A DNA stretch of 6,661 nt from Lachnospiraceae bacterium (lineage in GTDB: Bacteria > Bacillota > Clostridia > Lachnospirales > Lachnospiraceae), in NCBI GenBank assembly GCA_017463035.1, contig JAFTPY010000024.1, positions 1 to 6,661 on the forward strand. The letters are read 5' to 3'. Within the stretch, counting starts at the first letter, position 1. Each line of letters opens with the position of its first letter. Below are positions 1-5,372 of the stretch, one piece after another. The translations under genes and the position numbers were made by a program. Below the pieces are notes generated by a model. It ran no database searches. It saw only the letters and a list, made by a program, of their open reading frames with translations, and was not told the origin of the DNA.

Positions 1-276
1 TACGGAAAGCTTGTATTGGCGGCGCCGACTTATAACGGGGACATTTACCCGGTGATGCGTGAGTTTATCGATAAGCTTGTGGAACGAGGCTATTGCAAGC
101 GTACCATCGGTTTTATGGAAAACGGTACCTGGGCTCCGGTAACGGCGAAGCAGATGAAGGAGAAGCTTGCAAACAGCAAGGAAATCACCTTTGCGGAGAC
201 GGTAGTGACCATGAAGTCTGCAGTAAAAGATGAAACGGTAGAAATGATAAAGAAACTGGCAGCGGAGTTGTGCTAG
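1..276 (+). CDS. fprA: A-type flavoprotein (FprA-like flavodiiron protein), C-terminal part
   Basis: This is the last 91 codons of a gene that begins before the window; the reading frame is open from base 1 to the TAG at 274-276. The visible part is the end of a flavodoxin-like domain. The PTYNG motif near its start matches a phosphate/FMN-contacting loop, and the ENGTWAP stretch matches the second FMN-side loop usual in FprA proteins. The protein ends after this domain with no rubredoxin extension, as in class A flavodiiron proteins. In the known family, an N-terminal metallo-beta-lactamase-like domain with a di-iron site reduces O2 (or NO) using electrons from this FMN domain, which detoxifies oxygen in the cytoplasm of anaerobes. 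The di-iron domain is outside the window, so a stand-alone flavodoxin remains possible. An in-frame TTG at 16 is not a credible start because coding continues upstream. A strong terminator follows. Confidence 0.82.
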   Translation, partial: YGKLVLAAPTYNGDIYPVMREFIDKLVERGYCKRTIGFMENGTWAPVTAKQMKEKLANSKEITFAETVVTMKSAVKDETVEMIKKLAAELC

Positions 277-306
277 GACAACATAGAATCATAGAATGAA
301 ACAGAG

Positions 307-347
307 AAGAGGTTGTTTGGGGTGAAACTCAAAACAACCTCTTTTTT
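307..347 (+). terminator. Rho-independent terminator after the flavoprotein gene, possibly bidirectional
   Basis: The left arm 307-318 (AAGAGGTTGTTT) pairs perfectly with the right arm 332-343 over 12 bp. Within the loop, 320-323 can pair with 327-330, including one G-U pair. The right arm runs into a T tract at 342-347, so the signal is oriented for the plus strand, 30 nt after the flavoprotein stop. It also lies 14 nt beyond the stop of the convergent minus-strand gene. On that strand the hairpin is followed only by a modest T-containing stretch (CTCTGTTTC), so termination there would be weaker. Confidence 0.9.
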
Positions 348-357
348 GTTCTGATAT

Positions 358-2103
358 TTAAGCCCGGATATCGAAACGAAATCGTTTCATGGGAACCGCT
401 TCTCCGTCTGCCATAAAATCCGTAACAATGTCCGGTTCTTTTTCCCGGTGCATAACCGATGCATTTAAGGAATAGCCCTTTTTTTGTAAAGCCTCGATAA
501 GGGATGGAAGCTGTTCGGATACTAACTGCTCCGCTTCGGTTTCATTTAAATAGAACTTTGCGGAAACATTTTTCTGCAGCATGGAAAGGTGGATGTCGGT
601 AGGCCCGAGAACATCCATATCCAGATGAAGCAGAATACTGACCTCTTTGTTTTGTGCGGAGAGGTCCTTTTTCTTTGTATAGACATAGAGTTCCCCGTGA
701 GTCAGTTGCTCTGTTAATTTTAACGGAAGCTGTACATATGGAAAAATCTGGTTTAACGTATTCATAAACTGAATGTTTTCCTGCATATTGGATGCGGTGT
801 CCGCTACGGTTTTTAAGGCAGAAGATGCCGTGTCCCCGGAAAGTGTATCAGTGAATGCAGCCAGGTCTTTTTTGAGACGGGCGTAAAATTCCTCTACGGC
901 CTTTTCTTTTGTCAGGTCTTCCGGTGTCATAACAAAACGGTTCAGTATGGTTTTGCTAAACAGTTCCGAAAGAGCAGGTTCTTCTTTCAATAATGCGGTT
1001 ATCCGCTCGACATGTCCCTTTGCCGATGCGGAGGAAAGAGCGGAGAACAGTTGATTTGCCGTAAGGGAACCGTCGGTCAGCCCGTTTTTTATTGCGGAAT
1101 ACTCCGGCAGTTCGACAGATAAGGAGGAAAGAGCCCTTTCTACTGCCTGATATTGTGACTCCGGAAGCAATTGTTTTAACGGAATGTGTTCATCGGAGTG
1201 ATGAGCTGTAGTCTGCTCGGCGGTGCCCGAAATAGGTTCCGGAGAAGTGCCGGAAATAGAGGGTTCGGTATTCGGTAAGGAAGCGTTACCCTGTTCCGGA
1301 CGGATATCCGCGGAAGTGTCGGAAACGTTTGACAGTGCGTTTTCCGTTACGGTTGCGGCGGACACGGAATCCGTGGTACCGTTTGTTTGCATATTAAAAA
1401 AAACTTCGCCGGATTCTGCCGGGGTTACGGTTTCGCCAAAAAACTGCGTGAGAAGCCGTTCCGTAAAGGAATCCGGGATTTCACCGTAGGAAAAGGCCTC
1501 CGACAATGCGGAGGTTAAGGCGGTTGCCTGACCTAAAAGGCGGTGTTCAAAATTGCGGTAGGCTTGCAACCCTGCGGCGTTTTCCTTAGACACCGGCAGG
1601 TTATGTTTCATCAAAGCTGTCAGCGTAGAAAGCTCCACATCTTTATTGGAAGCGGAATATTGCATCATTTTCTGAATCATCTCTTTGTTTGCCGGAAGCC
1701 CCGCATCCAAAAGGGAACGGACAATATCGGCGGCATGCGCGGATTTCGGGAATCCGGAGGCTTCCAAGGCTTTATCGATGGCTGCTTCCGCAAAGGAAGT
1801 GTCACCGTCGGACAGAAGCTTTAGTGTAATCAGAACATCATTGGTTTCCTGCACGAAAAACTCGGCCTTTTGCCCGATGGAAAGGTCCATGGCAGTACTT
1901 AGTTTTGCGTGAAGGGTTTTCCCGTCCTCCAAACGGATGGTGACTTCATTGCTGCGTAAATCCGTCACTTCACCCTTGACCACCTGTCCCTTGGTTAAGA
2001 GTATTGTATCTTTGCCGGAAGAGCCCGATACGCGTTTGGAACCGGAGGCTCCGGCCGGTTGGGCGCTTTGCGGTAACCCGAAGATATTATGAAACAGTCC
2101 CAT
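358..2103 (-). CDS. FliK-like protein with flagellar hook-length control C-terminal domain
   Basis: This 581-residue protein has an ATG at 2103-2101 preceded by AAAGGAGGT at 2119-2111. Residues 33-97 look like a small beta-rich domain (RGQ-like KGQVVKGEVTDL, then GKTLHAKL). Residues 103-220 are helical with repeated xLPxxKE motifs at G135-L136-P137 and N168-L169-P170. Residues 222-305 are a Ser/Thr/Pro/Glu-rich low-complexity linker, and 310-450 are helical. Residues 456-550 resemble the Flg_hook (FliK C-terminal) domain: LPLKL, HGELYVY, LLHLDMDVLGPTDIHL, then SAKFYL. No signal peptide or membrane segment is seen. In flagellated bacteria FliK measures hook length and switches FlhB export specificity. 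B. subtilis YlqG, a non-operon relative, shows that such domains also occur outside flagellar clusters. No flagellar or export gene lies in this window, so the exact role is uncertain and I give no symbol. The gene is convergent with the flavoprotein gene and divergent from birA. Confidence 0.75.
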   Translation of the reverse strand: MGLFHNIFGLPQSAQPAGASGSKRVSGSSGKDTILLTKGQVVKGEVTDLRSNEVTIRLEDGKTLHAKLSTAMDLSIGQKAEFFVQETNDVLITLKLLSDGDTSFAEAAIDKALEASGFPKSAHAADIVRSLLDAGLPANKEMIQKMMQYSASNKDVELSTLTALMKHNLPVSKENAAGLQAYRNFEHRLLGQATALTSALSEAFSYGEIPDSFTERLLTQFFGETVTPAESGEVFFNMQTNGTTDSVSAATVTENALSNVSDTSADIRPEQGNASLPNTEPSISGTSPEPISGTAEQTTAHHSDEHIPLKQLLPESQYQAVERALSSLSVELPEYSAIKNGLTDGSLTANQLFSALSSASAKGHVERITALLKEEPALSELFSKTILNRFVMTPEDLTKEKAVEEFYARLKKDLAAFTDTLSGDTASSALKTVADTASNMQENIQFMNTLNQIFPYVQLPLKLTEQLTHGELYVYTKKKDLSAQNKEVSILLHLDMDVLGPTDIHLSMLQKNVSAKFYLNETEAEQLVSEQLPSLIEALQKKGYSLNASVMHREKEPDIVTDFMADGEAVPMKRFRFDIRA

Positions 2104-2110
2104 GACGGGA

Positions 2111-2119
2111 ACCTCCTTT
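2111..2119 (-). promoter_or_regulatory. Ribosome binding site of the FliK-like gene
   Basis: On the minus strand the sequence reads AAAGGAGGT, a near-perfect Shine-Dalgarno match. It is 7 nt from the ATG at 2103 (8 nt from the end of AGGAGG). This fixes the start of the minus-strand gene. Confidence 0.88.
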
Positions 2120-2151
2120 CTTTGGTTGTGAAATACATAGTCTTTGTTTTC

Positions 2152-2180
2152 AGTATAGCTTTTTTTTATGAGAAAGGCAA
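2152..2180 (-). promoter_or_regulatory. Sigma-A-type promoter of the FliK-like gene
   Basis: On the minus strand a -35 element TTGCCT (plus positions 2180-2175, 4 of 6 consensus) is followed after exactly 17 bp by a -10 element TATACT (2157-2152, 5 of 6). The spacer is A-rich. Transcription would start near 2145 and leave a leader of about 40 nt before the ATG. It matches vegetative sigma-A, not the flagellar sigma-28 consensus. It is predicted by eye only. Confidence 0.6.
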
Positions 2181-2203
2181 GAAAATTCTGATGCCCGGTT
2201 CGG

Positions 2204-2233
2204 TTGACAATAAAGGCCTTTGCATGGTACGAT
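2204..2233 (+). promoter_or_regulatory. Sigma-A-type promoter of the birA operon
   Basis: A perfect -35 TTGACA lies at 2204-2209. After an 18-bp spacer comes -10 TACGAT at 2228-2233, preceded by TG at 2225-2226, which forms an extended -10. Transcription would start around 2240, about 40 nt before the GTG of birA. An upstream in-frame ATG at 2220 falls inside this promoter and so would not be in the mRNA. Confidence 0.7.
2212..2221. promoter_or_regulatory. Possible operator: perfect 10-bp palindrome in the birA promoter spacer
   Basis: AAAGGCCTTT is a perfect palindrome lying between the -35 and -10 elements of the birA promoter, where a bound protein would block RNA polymerase. The symmetry does not extend beyond 10 bp. 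A palindrome this short can arise by chance in an intergenic stretch of this size, so the operator role is only a suggestion. Confidence 0.3.
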
Positions 2234-2264
2234 GTTTGCGGGTGGTTCGAAGAGAGGAAGGCAG

Positions 2265-2272
2265 AAAGGAGG
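2265..2272 (+). promoter_or_regulatory. Ribosome binding site that sets the GTG start of birA
   Basis: AAAGGAGG is a strong Shine-Dalgarno sequence, 7 nt before GTG at 2280. It decides the start in favour of GTG over the longer ATG reading at 2220, which has no such site. Confidence 0.88.
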
Positions 2273-2279
2273 CAGAGCG

Positions 2280-3071
2280 GTGTCGACAGAAAGAAATTCG
2301 TTGCAAGAGAAGGAGAGTCGCGAGGGGCTTTGTCTGAGAAAGCCTTCTTTTATACGGAAGGAAATAGAACTTGATGAAACCGACTCTACCAACAGGGTGG
2401 CGAAGGAGCTTGCCGCAGAGGGTGCGGAAGAGGGGACGCTGGTGTCGGCAAAACGTCAGAGCGGCGGGAAAGGTCGCCTCGGGCGGAGCTTTTTTTCGCC
2501 GGAGGGCGGAATTTATATGAGTATGATACTGCGTCCGAAAATTCCTGCGGAGCGGGCACTTCTGATTACCACTTGTGCAGCGGTGGCGGTGGCCCGGGCA
2601 ATTGAGCGGGTATGCGACGTGACGGCAGGGATAAAATGGGTCAACGATATTTTTGTGAACGGGAAAAAAGTATGCGGAATTTTGGCAGAAGCCGGTTTGA
2701 ACCCGAACAGTGATATTCCGGATTATGTGGTTCTGGGTATCGGAATTAATGTAAAAAAACAGTCGGTACCGGAGGAATTAAAGGATATTGTGGGATGTCT
2801 GGAAGATACGGGGCAAACCGTGTTAAAAGAGGATTTAATTGCGGCTGTGTGGGAAGAATTTGATAAATTGTATCAAATTCTTTCTACAGCGGTCTTTATG
2901 GAAGAGTATAAGAGCAGATCCGTTCTTTTAGGCAGGGAAGTAACTGTTTTGGCAGTAGAGGGAGATTATAGGGCTATTGTAACGGATATTGATAAAGAAG
3001 GACATTTGGTCATCCGACGTGACGGCAGGGAAGAGATTCTTTCCAGCGGAGAGGTAAGTGTCCGATTGTAG
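2280..3071 (+). CDS. birA: Biotin--[acetyl-CoA-carboxylase] ligase (BirA, class I without DNA-binding domain)
   Basis: This 263-residue cytoplasmic enzyme uses ATP and biotin to form biotinyl-5'-AMP, then transfers biotin to a lysine of carboxylase carrier proteins. The order of motifs fits the family: DSTN at 35-38, the biotinyl-AMP loop GGKGRLGR at 62-69 (the key Arg of the GRGRxGR motif is kept as R66), KWVNDIF at 119-125, and GKKVCGIL at 128-135 with the adenylate-contacting lysine. A C-terminal SH3-like domain covers about 215-263. Only some 25 charged residues precede the catalytic core, so the winged-helix DNA-binding domain of class II BirA is missing. The GTG start is chosen for its strong ribosome binding site and because the ATG at 2220 lies within the promoter. 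It is the first gene of the operon, 19 nt before bioY, which encodes the matching biotin importer. Confidence 0.93.
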   Translation: MSTERNSLQEKESREGLCLRKPSFIRKEIELDETDSTNRVAKELAAEGAEEGTLVSAKRQSGGKGRLGRSFFSPEGGIYMSMILRPKIPAERALLITTCAAVAVARAIERVCDVTAGIKWVNDIFVNGKKVCGILAEAGLNPNSDIPDYVVLGIGINVKKQSVPEELKDIVGCLEDTGQTVLKEDLIAAVWEEFDKLYQILSTAVFMEEYKSRSVLLGREVTVLAVEGDYRAIVTDIDKEGHLVIRRDGREEILSSGEVSVRL

Positions 3072-3076
3072 GCAAA

Positions 3077-3083
3077 AGAGGAG
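3077..3083 (+). promoter_or_regulatory. Ribosome binding site that sets the TTG start of bioY
   Basis: AGAGGAG lies 7 nt before TTG at 3091. The competing in-frame GTG at 3058 overlaps the end of birA and has a GGAGAGG only 3 nt away, which is too close for efficient initiation. Confidence 0.72.
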
Positions 3084-3090
3084 AATAGGT

Positions 3091-3720
3091 TTGGAAAAAT
3101 CACGTGAAGAATTAGAAATTACAAAAAGTGAAAAAGGCCAAACGAGTAAAAGTAAGAAAAATAGCGGGGATACGATTGTAGAATTAACAATGGCGGCACT
3201 ACATACTGCGGTTCTGTGTATTCTGGCACCCCATACCTTGTATTTGCCCTTTAGCCCGGTGGGAATCACATTAGGAAGCTTTCTATTATATCTGACCGGG
3301 ATGTTATTGGGACCGAAGCTTGGCTGTATCAGTGTTTTTTTGTACTTGAGTATGGGGTTTGTGGGGCTTCCGGTGTTTTCGGGTTATACGGCGGGCGCGG
3401 GAGTGTTGTTGGGACCCACCGGCGGTTTTTTGCTTGGTTATTTGCTTTGTGTGGCAATTGTAGGAGGATTTTCAAGGAAAAAGGGAAGGAAAAAAGGAAT
3501 TACGTTTTTTGTAACCGGAATGATTGCGGGAACGCTTGCTTTATATATAACAGGAACGTTGTGGTTTTGTTTTGTCTACGGAGAGGGAGCAACTTTCCGG
3601 GATGCGGTGGCAGCCTGTGTGTTGCCCTTTCTTCCCTTTGATATTGTGAAGATTGTTCTGGCAGCGCTGTTGTATAAGCCGGTGTTGCGGTTGAGGGTTT
3701 GGAAGGACGGAAAAAGGTGA
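3091..3720 (+). CDS. bioY: Biotin transporter BioY (ECF-type S component)
   Basis: This 209-residue integral membrane protein is the biotin-binding S subunit of an energy-coupling factor transporter. With a TTG start at 3091 it has a charged, soluble N-terminus of about 28 residues, then roughly six hydrophobic segments. Family signatures are visible: LPFSPVGITLGSF (52-64), LGPKLG (73-78), GLPVFSGYTAG (92-102), GPTGGFLLGY (108-117), and LPFLPFDIVKIVLA (178-191), whose D184 and K187 match the conserved Asp/Lys of the last helix. A basic loop, SRKKGRKKG, at 128-136 is probably cytoplasmic. The EcfA, EcfA' and EcfT partners are not here, so a shared ECF module encoded elsewhere is likely. Pairing with birA supports biotin as substrate. 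A start at GTG 3058 would add 11 residues and is less likely; a start at ATG 3190 would shorten the N-terminus and is also possible. Confidence 0.93.
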   Translation: MEKSREELEITKSEKGQTSKSKKNSGDTIVELTMAALHTAVLCILAPHTLYLPFSPVGITLGSFLLYLTGMLLGPKLGCISVFLYLSMGFVGLPVFSGYTAGAGVLLGPTGGFLLGYLLCVAIVGGFSRKKGRKKGITFFVTGMIAGTLALYITGTLWFCFVYGEGATFRDAVAACVLPFLPFDIVKIVLAALLYKPVLRLRVWKDGKR

Positions 3721-3749
3721 CGGAGCGAGGTTCTGTATCAGTGGTGTGC

Positions 3750-3757
3750 AAAGGAGG
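3750..3757 (+). promoter_or_regulatory. Ribosome binding site that sets the start of the PHP gene
   Basis: AAAGGAGG is 4 nt before ATG at 3762, somewhat close but strong. The frame is open upstream to 3699 inside bioY, but those extra residues carry no conserved motif. Confidence 0.78.
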
Positions 3758-3761
3758 CGTT

Positions 3762-4472
3762 ATGTACAAACCAATACGAAATGAGATATTTCATGTGCAT
3801 ACCCGGAGATGTAAACATGCCGGAGAAGAAAGTGATAGGGAGTATGTGAATAAGGCAGTGACATTAGGAGCGGATCGAATCGTATTTACAGACCATTGTC
3901 CGTTTCCGGGTGATTTCTTTCGCAACCGAATGGATATGAATCAGCTGGAAGAATATTTCAAGTCACTAAAAGACTTACGTTCGGAATATGAGAATCGAAT
4001 TGAGATTTTAATAGGATTGGAAGCGGAATTTCTTCCGGGTTTTAAAGGCTATTATGAGGAATTGAAAGGGAATGCTTCGCTGGATATTTTGATTCTGGGG
4101 CAGCACTTTTATGAAAGTCCGGATGGTGTGTGGAGCTATCTGGAACCGGATAAATCGAGGGAGTTTGAAGGTCTGTTTGAAGCTATGGTTGCAGGAACGG
4201 AAACAGGATTGTTTGATGTGATTGCACATCCGGACCGGGCATTTCGGCGTTGTAAGGCTTGGAACGGGGAGCTGGAGCATAGGAGCAAAACGTTGGTTGG
4301 AGCGGCAGAGGAAAGAGGGATATATCTGGAAAAGAACTATTCTTCCATGGAACGTAAAAATCAGTATTGGAAACCGTTTTGGGATATGGTGCCGGAGGAA
4401 CTTTGCCTGTATGGGTATGACGCGCATTCTCTGTCAGAGTTGGAAGAAAGATGGAGGAAGAGAAAACAATAA
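3762..4472 (+). CDS. PHP-domain phosphoesterase, histidinol-phosphatase-like (HisJ/HisK family)
   Basis: This 236-residue protein is a single PHP domain with an apparently complete metal-binding set: HVHT (H11, H13), H19, TDH (D44, H45), the GLEAE stretch (E87), H115 in GQHFY, H156 in IAHPDR, and YDAH (D220, H222). The spacing resembles the HisJ/HisK family, which removes phosphate from L-histidinol phosphate in histidine synthesis using two or three metal ions. No his gene is nearby, and the gene sits between bioY (41 nt upstream) and metF (24 nt downstream), so histidinol phosphatase is only a family-based guess. Other PHP enzymes act on different phosphoesters or nucleic acids. It is likely soluble and cytoplasmic, because no signal peptide is seen. 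The ATG at 3762 is chosen for the AAAGGAGG just upstream. The last residues are basic (RWRKRKQ). Confidence 0.83.
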   Translation: MYKPIRNEIFHVHTRRCKHAGEESDREYVNKAVTLGADRIVFTDHCPFPGDFFRNRMDMNQLEEYFKSLKDLRSEYENRIEILIGLEAEFLPGFKGYYEELKGNASLDILILGQHFYESPDGVWSYLEPDKSREFEGLFEAMVAGTETGLFDVIAHPDRAFRRCKAWNGELEHRSKTLVGAAEERGIYLEKNYSSMERKNQYWKPFWDMVPEELCLYGYDAHSLSELEERWRKRKQ

Positions 4473-4496
4473 GACTACAGAAACGGAGAGAATAAT

Positions 4497-5360
4497 ATGA
4501 GACTCAGCGAAGTGTATCAACAGAAAAAAACAGTACTTTCTTTTGAAATTTTTCCGCCGAAGCGGGATACGACCTTAAAGAGCATTGATGAGACTTTAGA
4601 AGTGCTTTGCGGTTTGAAGCCGGACTTTATCAGTGTGACTTTCGGTGCGGGCGGTTCCGCCACCAATAGTCTGACGGTGGGACTGGCAAAGAAGATAAAA
4701 AAAGAGTATGGCATCGAGCCGGTGGTGCATCTGACCTGCATCAACTATACAAAGGATGAGATTCTGGCCTTTGCGGATGAACTGGCAGAAGCAGAGATTG
4801 AGAATGTGTTGGCGCTTCGGGGCGATAAGAATCCTGACATTCCGCCGAAGGAGGAGTTCTTCTATGCTTCGGAGTTGGTATCTTTTTTACGGGAACAACG
4901 CAGTAGTCTTTGTGTGGCGGGAGCCTGTTATCCGGAGGGGCATACCGAGGCGGCCGATAAGGTAACGGACTTACATAATTTAAAGAAGAAAACCGAAGCG
5001 GGAGCGGAGTTTTTGATTTCCCAGCTTTTCTTTGATAATGAGTTGTATTACAAATTCAGAGAAAATATGCGGATTGCGGATATTAAGGCTCCGGTTTCCG
5101 CAGGAATCATGCCGGTAATTAACCGGGCGCAGATTGAGCGGATGGTGACTCTTTGCGGAGCATCTCTTCCGGAGAAGTTTAAGCGGATTTTACAAAAGTA
5201 CGAGTTTGATAAGGATGCATTGTTTGATGCGGGAATGATTTATGCGGTAAACCAGATTGTGGATTTGGTGGCCCACGATGCGGAGGGAATTCATGTGTAT
5301 ACCATGAATAATCCGGTGGTGGCAAAGCGTATTTGTGATAGTATTAAGAATTTAATTTAG
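4497..5360 (+). CDS. metF: 5,10-methylenetetrahydrofolate reductase
   Basis: This 287-residue FAD-dependent TIM-barrel enzyme reduces 5,10-methylene-THF to 5-methyl-THF. Key family motifs are intact: SFEIFPPK (15-22, with E17 matching the catalytic Glu28 of E. coli MetF), VTFGAGGS (47-54), HLTC (78-81), LALRGD (105-110, with D110 matching the flavin-tuning Asp120), AGACYPEGH (141-149), SQLFFD (175-180, with Q176 matching the folate-binding Gln183), and SAGIMPV. The length is typical of bacterial MetF, with no regulatory extension. GGAGAG at 4485-4490 is 6 nt before the ATG. The next gene starts 12 nt after the TAG and encodes methionine synthase, the enzyme that uses its product. No MetV partner, as in some acetogens, is seen in the window. 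Confidence 0.95.
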   Translation: MRLSEVYQQKKTVLSFEIFPPKRDTTLKSIDETLEVLCGLKPDFISVTFGAGGSATNSLTVGLAKKIKKEYGIEPVVHLTCINYTKDEILAFADELAEAEIENVLALRGDKNPDIPPKEEFFYASELVSFLREQRSSLCVAGACYPEGHTEAADKVTDLHNLKKKTEAGAEFLISQLFFDNELYYKFRENMRIADIKAPVSAGIMPVINRAQIERMVTLCGASLPEKFKRILQKYEFDKDALFDAGMIYAVNQIVDLVAHDAEGIHVYTMNNPVVAKRICDSIKNLI

Positions 5361-5364
5361 GCGG
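5359..5364 (+). promoter_or_regulatory. Weak ribosome binding site of metH overlapping the metF stop
   Basis: AGGCGG begins within the metF TAG and lies 8 nt before ATG at 5373. It has one mismatch to AGGAGG. Together with the short gap this suggests that translation of metH is coupled to that of metF. In-frame GTG codons at 5364 and 5370 are alternatives that change the product by no more than three residues. Confidence 0.55.
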
Positions 5365-5372
5365 TGTGTGTG

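Noticed and set aside
1223..1912. Three plus-strand open frames opposite the FliK-like gene
   Set aside because: All lie inside the well-supported 581-codon minus gene, overlap one another, and look like antisense shadows.
2220..2279. ATG at 2220 as the birA start
   Set aside because: It falls between the -35 and -10 elements of the likely promoter, lacks a ribosome binding site, and adds 20 residues without family likeness. GTG 2280 has AAAGGAGG at ideal spacing.
2104..2279. Biotin, SAM or other riboswitch upstream of birA
   Set aside because: The likely leader is only about 40 nt and shows no long stem or terminator. No known riboswitch core was recognised.
2089..2337. Plus-strand open frame of 82 codons crossing the divergent region
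   Set aside because: It starts inside the opposing FliK-like gene, its end overlaps birA in another frame, and the translation shows no family likeness.
2150..2392. Minus-strand open frame of 80 codons over the intergenic region and the start of birA
   Set aside because: It covers both predicted promoters and the birA start, has no recognisable domain, and a real gene there would conflict with the strongly supported birA.
4008..4427. Minus-strand open frame of 139 codons
   Set aside because: It lies wholly antisense to the PHP gene, whose metal-binding motifs are intact. The translation is of low complexity, resembles no family I know, and no ribosome binding site was noted.
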